DNA from: Micrasema longulum
Lineage: Eukaryota; Arthropoda; Insecta; Trichoptera; Brachycentridae
Assembly (NCBI GenBank): GCA_022494885.1
Contig: JAGVSM010003565.1
Span: forward strand, 365,363 to 429,362
Direction: 5' to 3'
Length of the DNA stretch: 64,000 nucleotides
In this document: in pieces, positions 60,801 through 64,000 of the stretch
Layout of the letters: every line of letters starts with the position of its first letter
Position numbering within the stretch: position 1 is the first letter of the stretch
Program-made: the position numbers and the translations under genes
The notes under the pieces: model-generated
Database searches by the model: none
What the model saw: only the letters and a program-made list of their open reading frames with translations
What the model was told of the DNA's origin: nothing

Positions 60801-62224
60801 GGGAGGTTCCAACAGAGAGGCCTACAAAACGGCAGATGCTAAGTGAAGTTATGAGCATTTTCGATCCACTCGGTTTCGTAGGGTGTTTGACAATACGCCC
60901 GCGAATACTGCTACAAGATGTGTGGCGCTCCCACATAGAGTGGGACGAACAAGTGAATGAAGAACACGCAGAGAAATGGCGCACTTGGGTGGACATATTA
61001 CGCAATACCGAATGCGCTATACCGCGGCGCGTATCGAGCGCCAAGGGCCAGCCAGTAGAGCTGCACGTATTTTCCGATGCCTCGGAGCAAGCGAGCTGCG
61101 CCGTAGCCTACATCGTGGAGGAGAACGCCGCCGGAAGAAATGCGACGTTCATGGCTAGCAAGTGCCGAGTTAGCCCGCTACGAGCGCTATCAATTCCACG
61201 CCTGGAATTACAAGCCGCGCTCATGGCCGCACGACTGGCGGCCACAATCAAGAAAGAATGCGGAAGTAATATACGCGAAACCTACTACTGGACAGATTCT
61301 ACTACGGTGCTGTGCTGGGTCCAGAGTGATTCGCGCATCTTCACGCCATTTGTAGCCCACCGCCTAGGGGAAATAGATGAGCCAACGAACGCTCAAGAGT
61401 GGCGGTGGGTACCAGGAAAGAAGAACCCCGCTGATCTCGGGACGCGGGACGGCGAGATACCAGACATCTCCCCGGCCGGCATGTGGTTCAGTGGGCCGAG
61501 TTTCATAAAGAAAAATAAAAGTGAATGGCCGCCGCTCAAGATAATAACGGCGACCCCGGATACAAGCAGTGAAATAAAGTGTGCGAACAGTGCCATCGTG
61601 ATGACAGCCCTCCCGGACGAAAAAAGATTTTCCTCCTGGCGGAGACTGATCAGGACTACAGCGTGGGTGTTGCGCTTCATAAACCGCTGCAGGAAAAAGA
61701 ATACAGGAAGCGCGACACTCATCGCCCCGGAACTCAAGGCATCAGAGAGGGCGTGGATACTCATAAGCCAGACAGACAGTTACCACGCCGAGATAGCCGC
61801 AATTAGACGGGGGGAGTGCCTCCCGCGGAACAGCCGCCTGCTGGGTCTCACTCCCTACCTCGATAAAGATAGCGTCCTCAGAATGGGGACGCGAATTATG
61901 GAAGCCCCCGCGGTGAGCGAGCAACTAAAGGCGCCCGTCATACTGGACGGAGCGCACGCCTATACGCGTCTATTGATAAGGCATTATCACGAGTCGCGGC
62001 AACACGCAAGTACAGAGCGGACACTCAGCGAACTCAGACAACAGTTCTTTATAACACGATTACGGACAAATATAAGGAAAATTATATACGAGTGCCGCTA
62101 CTGTCGAATACAGAAGGCCCGCCCGCAGCCTCCGCTCATGGGACAGCTGCCTGCCGGCCGACTCGATCATCACGTAAGGCCTTTACCCACTGTGGGGTGG
62201 ACATGTTCGGGCCCGTATACGTAA
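57893..62224 (+). CDS. BEL/Pao gag-pol polyprotein, first frame
   Basis: 1443 codons from an ATG 45 bases past the LTR. The gag part holds a DUF1759-like block (residues about 115-210, FAGEPQEWATFKSQY). Cys/His knuckles lie at about 326-395 (CVLCGRGHLLQTC, CFSCLSNTHRAIKC). The aspartic protease motif is at about 485-493 (ALLDEGSTVTLID). The RT active site is at 880-884 (FYMDD), preceded by VFDAASR and ADIREMFLQIKI. RNase H motifs are HVFSDAS near 1058 and YWTDSTTV. The integrase zinc motif is near 1363 (RHYHESRQHAS...CRYC). The frame then runs into an unrelated ending and a stop at 62222-62224, because one base is missing near 62184. Confidence 0.93.
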   Translation: MTSRTPSLRSGRGGTEPREDPATDQDSAESDTSEDTVQRLRTQVRTLRASLHDQDRRVPLETNPEPAPRATDMDGIMTVLSKMAILLEASQGRSPTSAPEDVSRVGAMIAHQSTAKDLPAFAGEPQEWATFKSQYTQSTEMCCLSDPENLLRLQRALKGRARESVSSLLVDPSQVRVIMKTLELHYGQPDIVASSLLEKVRRLRCIQNDGSTQALVDLSSAVRNAIATLEGFGGDYMSTPQLLSELVSKLPLCMKSLWWYSRRGNRVRPSAKDFALFLEDLTESSMIGGGIEPQVYSGKQREKPQKREQVHTVISTEGNGKSIASCVLCGRGHLLQTCQEYIECSISERWDIVKRKNLCFSCLSNTHRAIKCRNVKKCGLDGCRRTHHKTLHDRNSADISEARSSADIRAPDNSARRDTPAAAGAGGNRPTANETRAASSNERNYDYGHSSRTNNIVTSTYAREEPVLLKVIPVMLSGPRGRVNAYALLDEGSTVTLIDAKIANDIGAPGETRGLKIHGAGGMCVTDSASRKVTIKVRGVTEDLFTLRANTIQKLSLPLQPVIEGEGRMRQVCPQLLIGQDNASLIVTREARRCGEYIASVTALGKVIHGGRTRQTNASILMALSTEQRLENLVKQNYAVDALGISSTAKISRQEARATETMRATTRFLPQGQYETGLLWKDNRICLPDNRRTALNRFLSIEKKFSKNSEFAAAYKLKIKEYLDKGYARELTLAERQDTTSGLWFLPHFAVTNVNKPDKIRIVFDAASRCNGKSLNDMLANGPDLLSSLMGNIMRFREGKIALAADIREMFLQIKIRKEDQRAQLFLWRDSPEEEIREMIMTSMTFGAACSPSSAQYVRNQVAEDHGQEMAAARDAVRNKFYMDDYMDAVDSATEAIQLRHDVSELLRRGGFILANWASNDPSVMEAIPSSLRGKSAREIISGTSVTERVLGIKWDPVTDEFQFKFKVSREVPTERPTKRQMLSEVMSIFDPLGFVGCLTIRPRILLQDVWRSHIEWDEQVNEEHAEKWRTWVDILRNTECAIPRRVSSAKGQPVELHVFSDASEQASCAVAYIVEENAAGRNATFMASKCRVSPLRALSIPRLELQAALMAARLAATIKKECGSNIRETYYWTDSTTVLCWVQSDSRIFTPFVAHRLGEIDEPTNAQEWRWVPGKKNPADLGTRDGEIPDISPAGMWFSGPSFIKKNKSEWPPLKIITATPDTSSEIKCANSAIVMTALPDEKRFSSWRRLIRTTAWVLRFINRCRKKNTGSATLIAPELKASERAWILISQTDSYHAEIAAIRRGECLPRNSRLLGLTPYLDKDSVLRMGTRIMEAPAVSEQLKAPVILDGAHAYTRLLIRHYHESRQHASTERTLSELRQQFFITRLRTNIRKIIYECRYCRIQKARPQPPLMGQLPAGRLDHHVRPLPTVGWTCSGPYT

Positions 62225-63132
62225 CTATCGGAAGACGCCGGGAGAAACGATACGGGGCCCTGTTTACGTGCATGGTTACGAGGGCCGTGCATATTGAAAT
62301 TACACCGTCGTTGAGTACTGACTCGACGGTGCAGGCCCTCAGAAGGATGGCGGCCCGCAGAGGACATCCGACAACGCTCTACTCGGACAACGGGACGAAC
62401 TTCAGAGGCGCAGACAAAGAGATGGCGGCCGCCATGAAGGAACTAGCCCACGATCCCGAACTACAGAACGAGGCGACAAGGAGAGGGATCAAATGGGTGT
62501 TCAACCCGCCATCGGCGCCACACATGGGGGGAGCCTGGGAACGGCTCGTCCGGTCGATAAAGGGGGCGCTTATGGTGATTCTAAAGGAACAAGCCCCCCG
62601 AGAGGAAACGCTAATGACAGCGATAGCGGAGGCCGAGTACACAGTAAACACTCGGCCCCTAACCCACGTCTCGCTTGATAGCCGAGACGACGCTCCGCTG
62701 ACTCCGATGCACTTTCTCATCGGGTCGAGCGGGGCCCAGCCGCATCTGGCCGATTACAGAGACGCGCCGCCCGAACTGTGCCTCAGAAAACAATGGCGGG
62801 TGGCGCAGAAACTAGCCGACGCATTTTGGAAAAGATGGATGAGGGAATATCTCCCGACGTTGGCACAGCGACGGAAGTGGCAACAGGCCGCCACACCGAT
62901 CATGGTCGATGACCTGGTCATAATAACGGACGCCGCCCTCCCGCGGAATGAATGGCCGCGGGGACGCGTCATAGCAGTCACACCAGGGAAGGATGGACAA
63001 GTCAGGAGCGCCCGGGTCCAGACAGCCACCGGAACCTACACACGACCCGCCGTCAAGCTCGCCGTGTTGCAAATCAAGGACGACGTCGGCGCAGAGATGC
63101 CTCCTCGGCAGGGGGGAGTGTTGCCGACGTAA
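62184..63132 (+). pseudogene. BEL/Pao integrase, continuation in the -1 frame
   Basis: The integrase core continues one frame away: CGVDMFGPVYVTIGRR, FTCMVTRAVHIE, LYSDNGTNFRGADKE and PHMGGAWERLVRSIKGAL. It thus holds all three DDE residues (D in VDMFG, D in SDNGTNF, E in AWERL), followed by the BEL C-terminal region (TRPLTHVS, LTPMHFLIG). It has no start codon of its own in context. The stop TAA at 63130-63132 lies inside the 3' LTR. The break sits in CCTTTACCC, where a T run looks one base short. It is most likely a single deletion or a sequencing error, not a programmed shift. Confidence 0.88.
63105..63118 (+). other. Polypurine tract
   Basis: GGCAGGGGGGAG directly precedes the 3' LTR start, the expected site for plus-strand priming. 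It overlaps the end of the pol frame. Confidence 0.85.
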
Positions 63133-64000
63133 AAGTACATGCACCAACTTGGCGGCCCTTCCTGGGGCTTTAATGTAGCATAGGAGGCTTCAGTATGTGT
63201 AAGCGATCTACCACCTCCTCAATAAAGACTAGTATTTGTCACTTTCGGGGGTGGTGATCGCCATACTGAAGCCCACATATAGATTAGAATTCATGAAAAT
63301 ATTTGTATGCCCATAATGTGTTTTTATGTTGTTCTGTATAAGTGTTGATCGCCGCGCGGTCGGCGGGGAACTGCGGCCGGTAGCGGGAGGGTGGGGACCT
63401 TATACGTGGCGCGAGAGAGACCGATAGAGCCGGCAAATGTGCTCGCTATCTCTCTCGCCGCGTGATTGGTCAACCTAGCACCGCCCGCTATTGGCCTAGC
63501 CCACCGCCGCACGGCAAAATGTTGTATATATAGCCCCGCCGGGGAAAAATAAAGTCAGTCATCTCACCACACTACTAAGGCTTTCTACTCTCCACTTCAC
63601 CTCCCTACCTCGCTTCAAACCGGACCTCATCGCCACCTGGATTCGAACACCGCTACCCCCCTGGACTTGGAACTCGGATACTCTTTGGATTGGATTTTGG
63701 ACCCCGGATAATTTGGACCCTTGGATACTTCCCCGGAACACACCCGCCGTTCCCACCGACGGAGAGATACCGGCCCTACAACCCGGTTGCCTGACTCAGG
63801 ATTGCGGCCGCCAGCGCTACTCGCTAGCGACCCCGCAAGGGATCTCTAGGCGACGATACCTCCCCGGAGCTTATCGTTCGTCGGCCGAGGCCCGCCTACG
63901 CCCGGCCACTCTGCGTTTGACACCAGCACCTATAGAAATACAGTTCTTGTGACGGGCGCGATTGCTACGGACGAAGCAGTGATCCGCCGCGTCTGTTACA
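63119..64000 (+). repeat. 3' LTR
   Basis: 882 bases, TGTTGCC to TGTTACA, ending on the last base of the window. Differences from the 5' LTR that I could see are C/T near position 15, G/A in TATGAG/TATAAG, two in TTCTTACT/TTTCTACT, one in CCTTAC/CCCTAC, and one-base indels in two C runs. Confidence 0.93.

Larger units (their letters stand above)
56964..64000 (+). mobile_element. BEL/Pao LTR retrotransposon, complete, recently inserted
   Basis: LTRs of 884 and 882 bp bound an internal region with tRNA-Tyr primer site, gag-pol and a polypurine tract. Protein order is gag, protease, reverse transcriptase, RNase H, integrase, which is the BEL/Pao and Ty3 order. The gag type (DUF1759-like), RT and RNase H motifs place it in BEL/Pao. 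No envelope-like ORF is seen. By eye the LTRs differ at about five substitutions and two one-base indels, so it is young. The right edge coincides with the window end, so the 3' target duplication cannot be read. The five bases before it are GTATC. Confidence 0.95.

Overview
This window looks like insect chromosomal DNA. The order cannot be fixed from sequence alone. It is strongly AT-rich and carries one large multi-exon host gene on the minus strand. The rest is a dense, nested collection of transposable elements: LINE 3' ends of at least ten families, tRNA-derived SINEs, foldback elements, mariner, Tc1 and pogo relics, and one young BEL/Pao LTR retrotransposon. I found no true tRNA, rRNA or CRISPR array.

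The host gene is a two-finger GATA transcription factor, best matched to serpent (srp). Its coding exons run from 55563 down to 33902. Two exons, 39365-39534 (N-terminal GATA finger) and 37780-37925 (no finger), have the same entry and exit phases. Reading-frame arithmetic shows that exactly one of them must be used, so the locus can encode a two-finger form of about 462 residues or a C-finger-only form of about 454 residues. Its 14-kb intron (39535-53595) is filled with transposon debris.

Region by region: 1-28 kb (downstream of the gene) is a mosaic of LINE, SINE and foldback fragments. 28-32.6 kb is a very AT-rich stretch with few repeats. 32.6-33.8 kb holds a foldback element, a LINE piece and a SINE. 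33.9-55.6 kb is the GATA gene. 55.8-56.8 kb holds a Tc1 piece and a LINE piece. 56964-64000 is a complete BEL/Pao element whose 3' LTR ends exactly at the last base of the window. Its pol frame is broken once inside integrase.

Several insertions can be dated relative to each other by target duplications: a SINE inside a foldback element (10-bp duplication), a 399-bp piece inside a SINE (12 bp), and a 113-bp hairpin element inside a LINE 3' region (12 bp). The 113-bp element has a hammerhead-ribozyme-like core order (CTGAAGA, GAAA, GGTC) and recurs in four places. It is the most unusual item here, together with the mutually exclusive GATA exons and a 60-bp non-LINE flank shared by two LINE copies.
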